The position numbers were made by a program, and so were the translations under genes. Under the pieces are notes generated by a model, which was given only the letters and a program-made list of their open reading frames with translations, did not search any database and was not told the DNA's origin. Positions 46,081-61,694 of a stretch of 64,000 nucleotides of DNA are shown one piece after another. The DNA is from Brachypodium distachyon (lineage: Eukaryota; Streptophyta; Magnoliopsida; Poales; Poaceae): NCBI RefSeq assembly GCF_000005505.3, contig NC_016134.3, forward strand, positions 35,836,150 to 35,900,149. The letters are read 5' to 3'. The number at the start of each line of letters is the position of its first letter. Position 1 is the stretch's first letter.

Positions 46081-46839
46081 CTTGTATCTTGCTGCAGTCC
46101 GGAAGCAACACCCACAAGAATGGCCGTGGCCTCCGTGAATGTTACCCTGTGTGCCATCTCTGCCAACTCCTCCTCCGACGACACCACCAAGCTGGCCCGC
46201 GAGGCGTACACAACGAAGTACGGTTAGCGCGTGTCTAGCCACCTGACAAAGTCCTCCGCCGCACTGATCATGTTGACACGACGTCTCCCTCCTCGAGCTC
46301 GACTAGAGGACCCACGGGGATGAGCGGCGACGGCGCTCGGATCACATCTGGGAGCACTTCCACTACGACCCGCTCCATCTCGGTAAAGGAGTTGACAGCG
46401 AGAGAGCGTACGCGGTGGCGGCAACGAGGACAGCGGTGCGCTTGGTGGCCGAGGCAGCGCTCGGCGTGGGGCGACGCGGCGAGGGTTGGGGCAGCGGCAG
46501 CGCTCGGCGACGTGTACCGCGGTTGCTGGCCCGGCGGGCGGCGGCTACAGCGCCCGGCGGGGGCACCACTGAGGCACGCGGCGCGGGGAGACGGCAGCCC
46601 GGGCGCGCAGCGCCCGGCCGGGGCAGCTCGGGACGCGGCGGCGAAGGGCAGCACACAGCAGCTGCGGGGGCAGGGCAGCGCTCGAGGGACTAGGGGCGCG
46701 GCGGGGACGGCGCTCGGGGCGGGGGCAGCGCGCAGGAGAAGAGCGTCGCTTGAGGAGACGGTAGAACGAACGTTCGTTCGTTATAATTTCCGTTTAAGGA
46801 TTGAAAACCATTATAACGAGCCTGCCAGGAGTGTTCTTA

Positions 46840-47713
46840 GAGCATGTCCAGCAATAGCCTCTAAACATGCCCCTAAAACTGTAAATAGGAGCCAGCCCCA
46901 ACAAGTAGGGACCAAAAAATTGCTCCCATCTCCAGCAATGGCCCCTATTTTCAGCCTCTATTTCATCTTCTATCAAATTTCTTCATCCAAATTCACAACC
47001 CATCATCAAATTTCACATATTTTCATTCAATTTCATCACACACAATCAAAATTCACCACTTCCATATCTAATTTGACCCAAAAAAAGAAGAAATAGGAGA
47101 AGGGGAGGATGCTGTGCGGGCGGCCATGGCGGGGCGGAGGACGATGGGTGGAGGCGGCGGCCGGATTTGCTGTGCCACCGGAGGAGGCCGACCGCTGTCC
47201 TCATGCCACGGGAGGAGGCAAGCTCCAAGAGGAAGCCGACTACCGGCGCACTTCCTCGCGTGGGGAGGAGGAGGAGGAGATGGCGGCGGCCGTCGGGGGA
47301 GAAGAAGGAGAAGCTGGCAGTCCTCGCGCGACGTCGGGATCTGCAGCGGTGGCGACGGCAGGACGAGGTGGCCGGCGCAAGTCGGAGCATCGGAGGCGGA
47401 GGTGAACGACGACGCAATTCGGGGCTGAGCGGCGGCAGGAAGTGCGCCGGTGCTAGCGAGATGAGCCGGTCTGTGGCAACCTAGGCGGCGGCGGGCCAAA
47501 CCGTGGATGGAATCAACGCAGGTGGGAAGAACGCGTGGGGAGGAGGAAGCCAACGAGGGAGTAGGGGTCCCTATCCCACCCGTGGGAATGGGGGCTCTCG
47601 GGCCAATTTGGGGGCGTCCCAAAAATTAGGTCTTGTTTAGGGCCCCTGTTGGACCAAAAAATTCGGGCTCAATCCCCCAAATCAGGATAGGGGTCCCAAA
47701 CTTTGACATGCTC
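46840..47713. mobile_element. Harbinger-like non-autonomous element (B)
   Basis: The ends GAGCATGTC and GACATGCTC are exact inverted repeats. TTA stands immediately outside both (46837-46839, 47714-47716). Inner arm blocks also pair (AGGGACCAAAAAATT on the left against TTGGACCAAAAAATTCGGGC on the right, in partly shuffled order). The 874-bp body has a GC-rich centre with long low-complexity frames on both strands (for example 47068-47622 minus), none with a domain signature. It shares its left TTA with the right end of element A. Confidence 0.8.
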
Positions 47714-48652
47714 TTAGGTATTAGTTCGAGGCTACGAGGTGGGATATGAGAATGGGACAGAGGTGGCTCTAATTATCGTGAGGTTGAGGTCTATTAAGCG
47801 TATGATTTTGACCTGACTAATGAGATGAATCGTCTTTGGTTTGTTTAGTTTTATTGGCCGTATGATTTCAACCTGACTAATATTATAAACCGTCTATGGT
47901 TTTTTTTTCATGTAATATAGGGGTTTTACTCTCTTTTTTCAATGCAATGGGAGGCTAATAGGATTATCAATTTTACATCTTTATGAGCACATTTCATGAT
48001 GGATGAATGTAGGTTGTTGAGGGAATAAACCTGGTCATTTTTGGTGTGAAAAAAGGTTATTATTCCTCACATGATTTCAGTTTTGCTTCATGCCTCCAGC
48101 ATCTTATCGTATACAGCTTCCAGGAATGCCCGTAATGTGATTATGTGAGTGAGAATTCAGCTTATGCTTTTATCATTGTTCTAGCAATTTTATAATCTTG
48201 TTCTGTTCTTGGGAGAAATGTTTGTGATTAATACTGATCCAACTCCTGCGGTCGGCAGAGTGTACGATAAGGCTAAATCTTGTCATATGTTTTGCTGATG
48301 TTTGTTTAGTCTGACAGTATTGCATCAACGCTATATCTGTACAGTTAAAAACATTCACTTGCTTGCATCGTGCAGACAGTTCAAGATATTTTTGTTTCAA
48401 TCATTTCTATGGTCAGTACCATTGGCCTTTCTAGGTATATGAGAATGGGACAGAGGTCCTACGAAGCAATGAAAGAACTGACTGACTATGGGAAGAGGAA
48501 GTTATTTACAAATCAGCAATTCATTTGAGGGGTTTCTTTAGGAAGATTGGCAGGCGGTAGGTCTAATGCTAGATGCAACTATCCACAAATTCATCCCCAG
48601 TGTTACCGTGTTGCCAGTAGGAAATAAGCATCCTATTTAACAGGACGTCGCC
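47714..48652. other. RPT3 3' side, with a short tandem duplication
   Basis: CGTATGATTTTGACCTGACT near 47800 and CGTATGATTTCAACCTGACT near 47860, each followed by TAAT and CCGTCTxTGGTTT, form a ~60-bp tandem duplication. The part nearest 48652 should be the RPT3 3' untranslated region. No gene. Confidence 0.5.
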
Positions 48653-52752
<4,100 letters not shown>

Positions 52753-53149
52753 CGTGGAGGCTAGGGCTTGCAGGTGGGTTCCGGTTTGCGTCACGGATTC
52801 AGATTTCAGTCGAGCCGATGGAGTACTCCCGGCGCGTTCCGGTTTGCGTATGTCGAGGGCGGAACAACCGAACCGGGGAGGGGATTGTTTGGAGGAGGAG
52901 CGTTGGATTCCGTAGATTTCTTTTATTTATCCTTAATTTATTGATGGCGTATTTGTTTTCGAGTAAAATACATCTTGTTGTTTTGCTCAATTGATTTAAT
53001 TCGTAAAGTATACGGAGCAAAAGATAAAGTCAGCAAAACATGTATAATTTGTTTTCGAGTCAAGTACATCTACATTCAGTAACCTTACTTTTGAAAGAAA
53101 AAAGATCCGCTGACCTTATTTAGCTGAATAGCACAGAATACGATCACTA

Positions 53150-54175
53150 ACATTGTTTTTTTTTTCTTACGACGCAACGGTCGATACCCGCGATTCGATC
53201 AGAAGAAAAGAGTTGACACTGTTTATATGGAAAACTGGACCAGTAAAACCGATACAATGCACGACTTATTAAAGAAAAACCGTGCGAAAAACCTACACAA
53301 AGAACATACACGGGACGAAGCCGAATAAACTAGTCGCTACATCAAAGACGAAGCCCCTTCCGCTCCAATGACGCCGAGCATGGACGGTTTCTTGCGCCAA
53401 AAGAGTTGCCCCGACAGGAACAGCTCACGCATCGGCAAGCTCGCGTAGCACGAAGTCGTCCTCCTTGGCCAGGACTCATACCAGGCCCGCCGCAGTGAGC
53501 ATTCTCCGCCACCAAACGAGGGCTCCAAAGGTACGCCTCCAAAGAGGACGCGACGTCCTGTTACCCGACCCGGAAACTGAATCAGATCTTTCGCTCGGAA
53601 TCACCTCGTTTGCGAAGGGTGGGATGTGGCGGAGCTGCACAACAACGCATTTAAGAAGGAAAACCACATCGAAGGGCGTCGTCGTCGCCGGCACCGACCA
53701 CGTCGATGTAGGGCTTTCACCCGCAAGCGCCACACCACCGCGGACAGGAGCGGACAAAGGTCCTGATCAGGGACCACCATACCATAGCGAGCGCCTGCTA
53801 AGCTCGTCGAACGCCGCGCGCCAAGACCACCATCGGGCACCGGCCAGGGCGCCGCAACCGCCCACGTGTCTGATCTAGCCACGCGAGCAGCGGAAGGGGG
53901 CAGCATGGCAGTGGCCCGCCAGGCCCAGATCTGACCGACAACACCGCCGGCGGTGGCCGAGCGCCACCACGCGCCGCCGCACCCCGATGGCCTCCTTGCA
54001 CCCCACCACGAGCCACGCGCCGTGCCACCACGCCCACCAAGCCAATGCCGCCCCAACTCGCCCGGTAACAAGAGAAAACCACCTCGCCGCCACCATACCC
54101 GGCAGCGGAGATGCGAGAAGAGGGAGGGAAGAGGAAGATAGGCCCGGCGGCGGCTAGGGTTTCCACGTGTCAAGG
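53150..54175 (-). repeat. Dispersed retroelement-like repeat, copy 2
   Basis: Related to 1245-1720 (see the shared GATCAGAAGAAAAGAGTT and GCACGACTTATTAAAGAAAAACC blocks). The oligo-T run at 53154-53166 would be the poly-A tail of an element read on minus. The rest is GC-rich and open in many frames (for example 53601-54173 minus, 53465-53878 plus), all low-complexity. The RPT3 promoter lies to its left (52753-53150). Confidence 0.5.
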
Positions 54176-55704
54176 AGGGCGGCGCGGGGGAGAAGTTCTG
54201 TGACCCTTGAAAAAGGCGTGCGCAAAATAACGAATTTCATGTAGATGTTCTACGTTAACATTGCTTAATATTCACTTTAAACCTCTATTTCGGAATAGAA
54301 CAACATACGGTCGTTACAATGGTTTAAGTGATTCAACATTCTACTATTGGAATTCTAGCGTCCTTTTGATTAAGCTAAGCAGTTGGTAATGCAAAGAACA
54401 ATTCAATCATGGCAAAAACATTTCCCCGCTGACCAAATCGAATTTTAGTTATGCGCAAAATAAATGAATTTGAGTTGTTGGTCAATAATACTTTTATGTT
54501 CTAAATTCAAATTTCATTTGCTGTTCAGTTATTTGAATTTCCGTGTTTACCTTACAATTATCAATGATGTTCATTTCATGCATGTAAAATATAATAAAAA
54601 TGGAGAAAATATAGTGAAATGGAGAAATGAAAGCTCTTATTCGTACCATAATATTTTATGGACATTTTATCCATCCACGTTTATCCGGCGGAGGCTTTCC
54701 CTTGGATACGCATACGCCCTTACAACGTGCCATGTTCTCCCCAGGTCACTCTCACTGTCGTACTTACTAAAACCTAGCCCAGACTTTTTCAGGAGAGTGA
54801 TCACGATAGGTCTCGATGGTAATTGTATTGATAAAGAAAGTGGTGGATTGAGAAGACATTTCACTTAGCTATGGGATGATTTCATGATTACGACCGTGCA
54901 AATTTTAAAGGACTTTGCTGGGTTGGACTCCGGCTTCGCCGCAGATTCATTCCTTCCGAAAAGAAAGAACTCACGTTTCTTGGTTGCTTTTCACTACTTC
55001 TAGAATGGGCCGACGTCACCATGACTGGCAGAGCAATGTGTGGCACCGCAAGTGTCAGTTACTCAGTTCCAAGAGAGGTTGGGCAAAAAAGAAGTTCCAA
55101 GGAATAATTCTGGCTGCCAATATTCCCTGATCACACGCAAGCGCCAGTGAAGTGACATTTCGGACAAAAATTCGAACTGAAGAATGCACCTGCATGCACT
55201 TGCAGTGTAGTGGAAGATTAATTAACTAGACAGGAAAGGGATTTCCCATTGCTTTTCTCAATAATTCCACCGAGAATAGGAAGGCTTTGGTTTACATGGA
55301 GCCTATACTTGTGTAAAGCACTAAAGCCTGATGTGAAGAGGTACCGTACAAATTCAGCTACTCCTATCTCTTGTGTCTTGTCTTGCCGGCCCATAAAACA
55401 GTATGAGTAGTGGATGCTATTTCAGCGTTAACTCTCCTCGTCCTCTTCAACATTTCCGACAAGTTAGGATTGTTCACGCTAACTAGTCGTGCGGCACCGG
55501 GGAGCATGTACTTCCTTGTGCAAAGAAACTACTCCTATTTGACATGTTATAGAGCAATTAGACATGTTGGAGTCATACACGCGTTCCAATAATTTTCACG
55601 ATAAAGATCATTTGTGCAAGAAAAGCACATTTTTTTATTGCTTTGCTCTTTCGGAGCACTGATTTTTTTTCCTTTGAATGCACAAATAATCATTTTCTAT
55701 GGTA
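54176..55704. other. Gene-free AT-rich stretch
   Basis: Only short frames with no recognisable family. No clear repeat boundaries. Confidence 0.45.
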
Positions 55705-55817
55705 CTCCTTCCGTTCCATAATTCTTGTCTCAAATTTGGTTAAAAATGAATGTATCTATTTTTAAAAAGTGTTTAGATACATGTAATATTTCGACAAGAA
55801 TTATGGAACTGAGGGAG
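55705..55817. mobile_element. Stowaway-type MITE
   Basis: CTCCTTCCGTTCCATAATTC against GAATTATGGAACTGAGGGAG, TA at 55703-55704 and 55818-55819. Interior ATGTATCT and AGATACATGTAATATTTCG blocks are shared with 9646-9756 and 50657-50767. Confidence 0.88.
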
Positions 55818-55819
55818 TA

Positions 55820-57126
55820 ACATGCATACAAATGACTTGAACATTTACATGTCTATTTTTTTCAAAGTTGTTTGATACTGCAATTTTAGTATTTATTTGA
55901 TATATTGGTCATCTAAAGTGTGTATACTCTCGGAAACCATTTCGCGTCTCTTTGTAGACCACTTGCTTCGTATGATAAACGACGAGAGCTTGTCCTTCCA
56001 AAAGAAAAAATAAATAACTAAAAAATGGTCGCTTTAAGACCAACGTAAAAGAGAAAAAGATTCTCATACTGATTGGAAAGGGGATATCCAAGACATCTTT
56101 AGAACGAAGAATAAGGTGACCCTCGTCATCATGAGATGGTACATACTCATTACAGTAGTACCAAGTTTTTCAGCACTCAGAACTAACAAAGGACTCCAAA
56201 CAGAATGGAAGATCAATCGCCTCGAATATGGGAGGGTGTCATGTAGCCGAAAAGCTTGCTTGCACGCGTGCCTGATCGCTTCCCCGGGATTGCATGATTT
56301 GCTTGTGCACTACACGGAGAAACATTCAGACCAGTCAAATCTCTAACGCTGCTTTCGGTGACAGAGAGCAGTAGTATATTTTTTGCCGAAAGAAAGAAAT
56401 TGCGTCTGTACAGCGGCCTGTGATCTACAGGATGTGTGCATTTTCAGGATAGATCGAGTTCTCGCGTTGTCTAAAAATGCCAAATGTTGAAATCCTGTCC
56501 AGAATTTTATGCCATTTGTTCTGTTTGCTGTTGTAAGCAATGGCAAATGTATACAGTGGGCGGTTGGCCCCCAAAACGGGGCAGTGCTGGCGGCCACAAC
56601 CTAGCTACGTGCGCTGGATACACATACAAATCTGAACTCAATGTATACATAGATGGAATTGACTTCTGGATAAATAAGTGTTCCCTAACGTGGCATGTCG
56701 ACCCCAAAACCCACAGCCACTCGAACGGCAAGCCATCTACCGGTTGGAAATTAACCAAGCAACCAATCAACCGGGGGACGAATTTAGTGCAGATTTGGCG
56801 TGAAGCGAAAGTGCTCATCGCCGATCGAGCGGTGCCGTTTCTCTTGTATATTTATTGTGCAACCACATCCATCGCTCTCCAAGTTGAGGTGCCGCAGGAG
56901 ATGGGTCAACGGGGGTTATCTCTATCTTTTAGAGTGTACTAAAACGCATGACATGGCCTTTGTCCTTATTTTCTATGCTTGCATAAGCACTTGCCAGCCC
57001 ATTCCAGACTTCCAGTTCCAGTTCGCCCGCTTCACAAATATAGCAGCCGGGGCAAGGAGGGGAGAGGCAGAGTCTGGGGGGGGGGGGAGACTTCAACCCC
57101 AAGGACGCCACAAGGGAAGGGGACAA
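55820..57126. other. Upstream region of the sugar transporter gene
   Basis: No gene is seen. A poly-G run lies at about 57076-57087, just ahead of the TATA box. The last few hundred bases are the probable promoter. Confidence 0.45.
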
Positions 57127-57138
57127 TTTATATATAGG
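57127..57138 (+). promoter_or_regulatory. TATA box of the sugar transporter gene
   Basis: TTTATATATAGG, a near-consensus plant TATA element, lies 117 bp ahead of the start codon. That would place transcription start near 57160-57170 and give a leader of roughly 90 bases. Confidence 0.65.
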
Positions 57139-57254
57139 TGAGGCATTGCAGTTGGGTAGAGCATTGCTTCTGTGTGGTGGTGGTGGTGCAGACAGAACTA
57201 GCTAAGCTCTGCTTGGGGAGTAAGAGGAGAGGAGCATATAGAAGTTTTGGGAAG

Positions 57255-60200
57255 ATGGCCGGAGGCGGTGTGGGCGCGCTGGGAGTGAAGAAGGAGAGGG
57301 CGGCGGAGTACAAGGGCCGCATGACATGGGCCGTCGCCATGGCCTGCCTCGTCGCCGCCGTCGGGGGCGCCATCTTCGGCTACGACATCGGGATCTCCGG
57401 TACGTCTATGCTTTCATGATACCTCTACCAGTCTGCCCACCGGCCTCAAGGAAGAATTTAGCCGTCTTTGTTCCTTCTTCTTTATCTCCGCTCGTCCTTG
57501 TCTCTGTTTGTTTGGCTGCTTCTCAGCATGCCCCTGCTCGATGAACCACTGAACATGTTACATGTACGCTTCTTCAGCCCGGGCGTGTTCCTCGCCTAGC
57601 CTGGGGGCTGGGGCGCTCGCTAGCTGATACTGAAAGCGAGCTGTCTGCCTCCCACCGCAGTTTGCCACGCCCATATCACACATGGAATGGAAGGAAGCGG
57701 ACAGGGAATTCACTGGCGTCCCAAAAGGACACGCCATTTTCCTTCTTTTCGTCTTTTCGTCTTTGACAAGGCGAATGATTGATCTGCTTTAATTAGTCCA
57801 GGTAGTAAGAACTGGTTTGTTCACTGCTCGTCCCCGTCCCAAGGGCCTTGGATGGATGACTTGACGGGTCGATGAATTTGGTTTCGGATAAAGTGAGCTA
57901 GCCGTTTCATTTATGTGCAGTGGAGAAACTGACACGCGAGTACCCGCAAGAAAAAAAAAGAAACTGACACGCGAGAGGCTGCGAAATTCAGCGGTCGTGT
58001 TCGGCACACCTATCCAGCTATGCGTTCTTCTTTCAATTCAGGGTGATGTCATGAGATCGGTGAGGCCGCTCCGTTTTTGCTTCGTGTACCATATCAAATT
58101 ATCAATGCAGCGTGTCGTGCTGCAAAAGATTTTTTTTGCATCGTATCGTATGAGCATTGGTCACAATGTTGCAAGTTGCAACAAGGACGTCAGTTAGCAG
58201 AAACATGGGAAAAGGACAACCATGGGTCCCGCTTGTCTGCAGAAAATCTTGACTGAAGTGGGATCCCATAGCCCGTAAAAGATTCCTAGGATTCGAAAGA
58301 AGCGAGAATTACAAGCCCCGAAGATGCGTAACTGAATTATTAGTTCGCGACAACTTAAAATCCGTTGGAGGTCCTAATTGTTTGAAAGATGTCAAGTTAG
58401 TCTATTAAACATTAAAAATGCATGTTTGGTTTTTAATATTTTTTTCAAGTTGTTCACCACACTTCCTAAGTTTGTGGGGATGGCTGCACATTTTGAACGA
58501 CAAACAGGCAAACCGTGCTTATGGCAATCTAGCTTGTTACCAGACAGGTGGGCCCAGGCATGCGCGGCGCTTGTTAAACGGTCGTGTCACCTGTTCAGAG
58601 TAGGAGAGGTATGTGGCGAACAACTTAAAAAAAATTAGGATCCAAATATGCATTTTCAAAGTCTAGGGACTAACTTGTCACCTTTAAAAAAATTTTAGGA
58701 CCTCCGGTGTAATTTTCTTCTTATGAAATAGTATAGAAGTGAAACATCCTTTGGCAGTAATTTGGGTGTGACTATTTCTAAGTCGCCTGTCTTTTAGAAA
58801 TGAGCCATAAATATCTGTCGACGTTTCAGAACCGTTGGATTAAGATCTGAAGGTCATCCCATTTTTTCATCTCTCACTTGCTATCGTTGGATCAAGATCC
58901 GATGGTTAACATGTCGATTAATCTCTAATTAAAAAACATGCGACTTATCAATTGCAAAACTATAGTAATTTCTCGTCATCCCATTTGTCCCATTCGTTTA
59001 TTATAATTGCTTGCCAAACTATTTTTTTCTGACTTTTAGTGTATATTTTTACGATAGATTATATATAAAATAAGTTCAGGATCATACATTTCATCAACCG
59101 TTGCTGTGTTTGACAAATTAGCTGTTAGCTGTTTTAGTTTTTAGTTCTACCACAGATTATCACCTGGAAATTAATTTCATCTGGACTGTGGCAATGCAAC
59201 CTGACTGACTGTACGTACCCAAATGCGGCTGCAGGAGGAGTGACCTCCATGGACCCGTTCCTGGAGAAGTTCTTCCCGGTGGTGTTCCGGCGGAAGAACT
59301 CGGGCCACCAGAACAACTACTGCAAGTACGACAACCAGGGCCTCTCGGCCTTCACCTCCTCCCTGTACCTCGCAGGCCTCGTCTCCTCCCTCGTCGCCTC
59401 GCCCGTGACGAGGAATTACGGCCGGCGCGCCAGCATCGTCTGCGGCGGCGTCAGCTTCCTCATCGGCGCCGTCCTCAATGTGGCCGCCGTGAACCTCGCC
59501 ATGCTCATCCTCGGCCGCATCATGCTCGGCGTCGGCATCGGTTTTGGCAACCAGGTGCGTCCAGTTCCATCAATTGTGCTTTTATATATAGGTAGTTGTA
59601 CTGCTATATACTCCCTCCGTCCCATACATCCATACATGTTTGGACAAATTTGGTTCACTTAATATGGGACGGAGGGAGTATTACAAATTTTACAATGTTG
59701 TTTGTTGCAGGGCGTGCCGCTGTACCTGTCGGAGATGGCGCCGGCGCACCTCCGGGGCGGGCTGAACATGATGTTCCAGCTGGCGACGACGCTGGGCATC
59801 TTCACGGCGAACATGATCAACTACGGCACGCAGAACCTCAAGCCCTGGGGGTGGCGCCTCTCGCTGGGCCTCGCTGCGGCTCCGGCGCTGCTGATGACCG
59901 TGGGCGGGCTGCTCCTTCCGGAGACGCCCAACAGCCTGATCGAGCGCGGGCGCGCCCAGGAAGGGCGGCGCGTGCTGGAGCGCATCCGGGGCACGGCGGA
60001 CGTGGACGCGGAGTTCACGGACATGGCGGAGGCCAGCGAGCTGGCCAACACGATCGAGCACCCGTTCCGGAACATCCTGGAGCCCCGGAACCGGCCGCAG
60101 CTGGTGATGGCGGTGTGCATGCCGGCGTTCCAGATCCTGACGGGGATCAACTCCATCCTCTTCTACGCGCCCGTGCTGTTCCAGACCATGGGCTTCGGCG

Positions 60201-60916
60201 CCGACGCCTCGCTCTACTCCTCCGTCATCACCGGCGCCGTGCTCTTCTTCTCCACGCTCATCTCCATCGCCACCGTCGACCGCCTCGGCCGCCGCAAGCT
60301 CCTCATCAGCGGCGGCATCCAGATGATCGTCTGCCAGGTTTGATTAATTGGGATCACACATCACAAATTCTATCTCTACTGAGCTATTGCCAGCGATCAG
60401 AATTGGCTGAATGTTGAATCTTGATGATTTCTTGGCGAGCAGGTGATCGTGGCGGTGATACTAGGGGTGAAGTTCGGGACGGACAAGCAGCTGACACGGA
60501 GCTACTCGGTGGCGGTGGTGGTGGTGATCTGCCTGTTCGTGATGGCGTTCGGGTGGTCGTGGGGGCCGCTGGGGTGGACGGTGCCGAGCGAGATCTTCCC
60601 GCTGGAGACCCGGTCGGCGGGGCAGAGCATCACGGTGGCCGTCAACCTCTTCTTCACCTTCGTCATCGCGCAGGCCTTCCTCTCGCTGCTCTGCGCCTTC
60701 AAGTTCGGCATCTTCCTCTTCTTCGCCGGCTGGATCGCCGTCATGACCGTCTTCGTCTACGTCTTCCTGCCGGAGACCAAGGGCGTGCCCATCGAGGAGA
60801 TGGTGCTGCTCTGGAGGAAGCACTGGTTCTGGAAGAAGGTCATGCCGGACATGCCGCTCCACGAGGAGGACGGGTGGGGTGGAGCAGGGGATGGTGCGCG
60901 TGCTCATCACAAGTGA
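57255..60916 (+). CDS. STP/MST-type hexose:H+ symporter (STP7-like)
   Basis: Four exons join in frame to 521 residues: 57255-57399, 59235-59554, 59711-60337 and 60443-60916. It is a plasma-membrane major-facilitator protein, expected to import monosaccharides with protons. Seen: [14 protein letters not shown] (about 41-54) in the first helix, GRR repeats (111-113, 348-350), [11 protein letters not shown] (225-235), [14 protein letters not shown] (402-409), [15 protein letters not shown] (412-426) and PETKG near the end, consistent with 12 spans. C78 (in NYCKYD) and C448 sit where the STP lid disulfide is found. Helix 7 reads FQILTGIN (295-302) where most STPs have QQ-[FL]-TGIN, so the second sugar-binding glutamine is isoleucine. 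As I recall, this is a feature of the STP7-like group, so preferred substrate may be a non-glucose sugar. The 1.8-kb intron 1 holds a Mutator-like MITE. Confidence 0.95.
58354..58720. mobile_element. Mutator-like MITE in intron 1 of the sugar transporter
   Basis: AAAATCCGTTGGAGGTCCTA, AAGATGTCAAGTTAGTC and AAAAATGCATGTTTGG at the left pair with CCAAATATGCATTTTCAAAG, GGGACTAACTTGTCACC and TAGGACCTCCGGTG at the right. The wording (TCAAGTTAGTC, AATGCAT, GTCCT) is close to the arms of the 40576-41227 family, so it is a shorter relative. Confidence 0.75.
59611..59678. mobile_element. Stowaway-type MITE in intron 2 of the sugar transporter
   Basis: CTCCCTCCGTCCCATACATC against AATATGGGACGGAGGGAG, TA at 59609-59610 and 59679-59680, 68 bp. 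It occupies nearly half of the 156-bp intron. Confidence 0.92.
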
Positions 60917-61694
60917 ACACACAAGAGTACATAGTACAACATTAGCTGAGGAGTTGTGCATTTATATGGTTCGGTTTATGTGTATGTTGTAGTGGTGTAA
61001 CTTGGAGTTAATCTTCCCTTTCAAAAGAAAAAGTAACTTGTAGTAGTTCTTGTTGTTACTTGTGACAGAAGGAAATTCGAAGGTAGCATCTTCAGGTATG
61101 ATCATATTCACCCCCTTTGTATCCACATTTCACACCCTGTCTGTTTAAAACTTTATGATGTGCTTGTACATTTAGAAAGTAAAATACTGCGAATTGGGAT
61201 TATGACTTGAGTTGAAAGTTGCGACAATCTGGCCTTGATTGACTGTAAGAAATATTACTCCAGTACCTTAGCTAGATGTTCAAACCTTCAAACAGGAACA
61301 ACAGGGGTGCGTGTCAGTATCTACGGAGTACTACGTGTTACAACTTTGTTTACAGTTGCTGCGGCAAAAACAAAAAAACTTGTGTACAACAGGAACCGGA
61401 TGCAGTAGTACTACGATTTGCTCGGACATATGTCGTCGCCGTCGCTGGATCACGCATCACGCGCAGGCAGCCGCGCGGATCCCGCGGGGGGCTTGAACAA
61501 GAACGCGGGGACGGGCAGCTTGCGCGGTTCCGGCGAGACCACGAAGGACGCTCCCGAGTACACGGCCTCTGCCTAATACACGATTTCCTTTTTTCAGCAT
61601 TTTCGGAGGGGTCATGCACCCCATTTGGATCCGTGCATGCTTATAAAGTTCTAATCCTATGAATATGCCAATTGGTGGATATGAGAGCATATTG
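60917..61694. other. 3' side of the sugar transporter gene
   Basis: The first few hundred bases are the likely 3' untranslated region. The frames at 61276-61662 plus and 61457-61795 minus are unsupported. Confidence 0.45.

Larger units (their letters stand above)
44386..46836. mobile_element. Harbinger-like non-autonomous element (A)
   Basis: Bounded by TTA at 44383-44385 and 46837-46839. The left end is GAGCATGTCCAGCAATATTAGG and the right end is CCTGCCAGGAGTGTTC. A 3-bp TTA duplication and GAGCAT-type ends fit the PIF/Harbinger superfamily. Inside are a Stowaway (44725-44800), the long degenerate CAAATTGCCACC array (about 45130-46080) and a GC-rich block (46260-46760) with unconvincing frames on both strands. 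No transposase is visible. The two ends are only partly complementary, so this could instead be a fusion of two elements. Confidence 0.5.

Noticed and set aside
46268..47622. Frames of 128-258 residues in the GC-rich centres of elements A and B
   Set aside because: Composition is Gly/Ala/Arg/Pro-rich with no transposase DDE motif or other domain.
53465..54173. 190-residue minus frame and 137-residue plus frame
   Set aside because: Inside the dispersed repeat 53150-54175. Low complexity and not conserved in the copy at 1245-1720.
59596..60417. 273-residue plus frame overlapping the sugar transporter exon 3
   Set aside because: Wrong-frame reading of the transporter exon (His/Arg/Gly-rich), and it starts in the intron.
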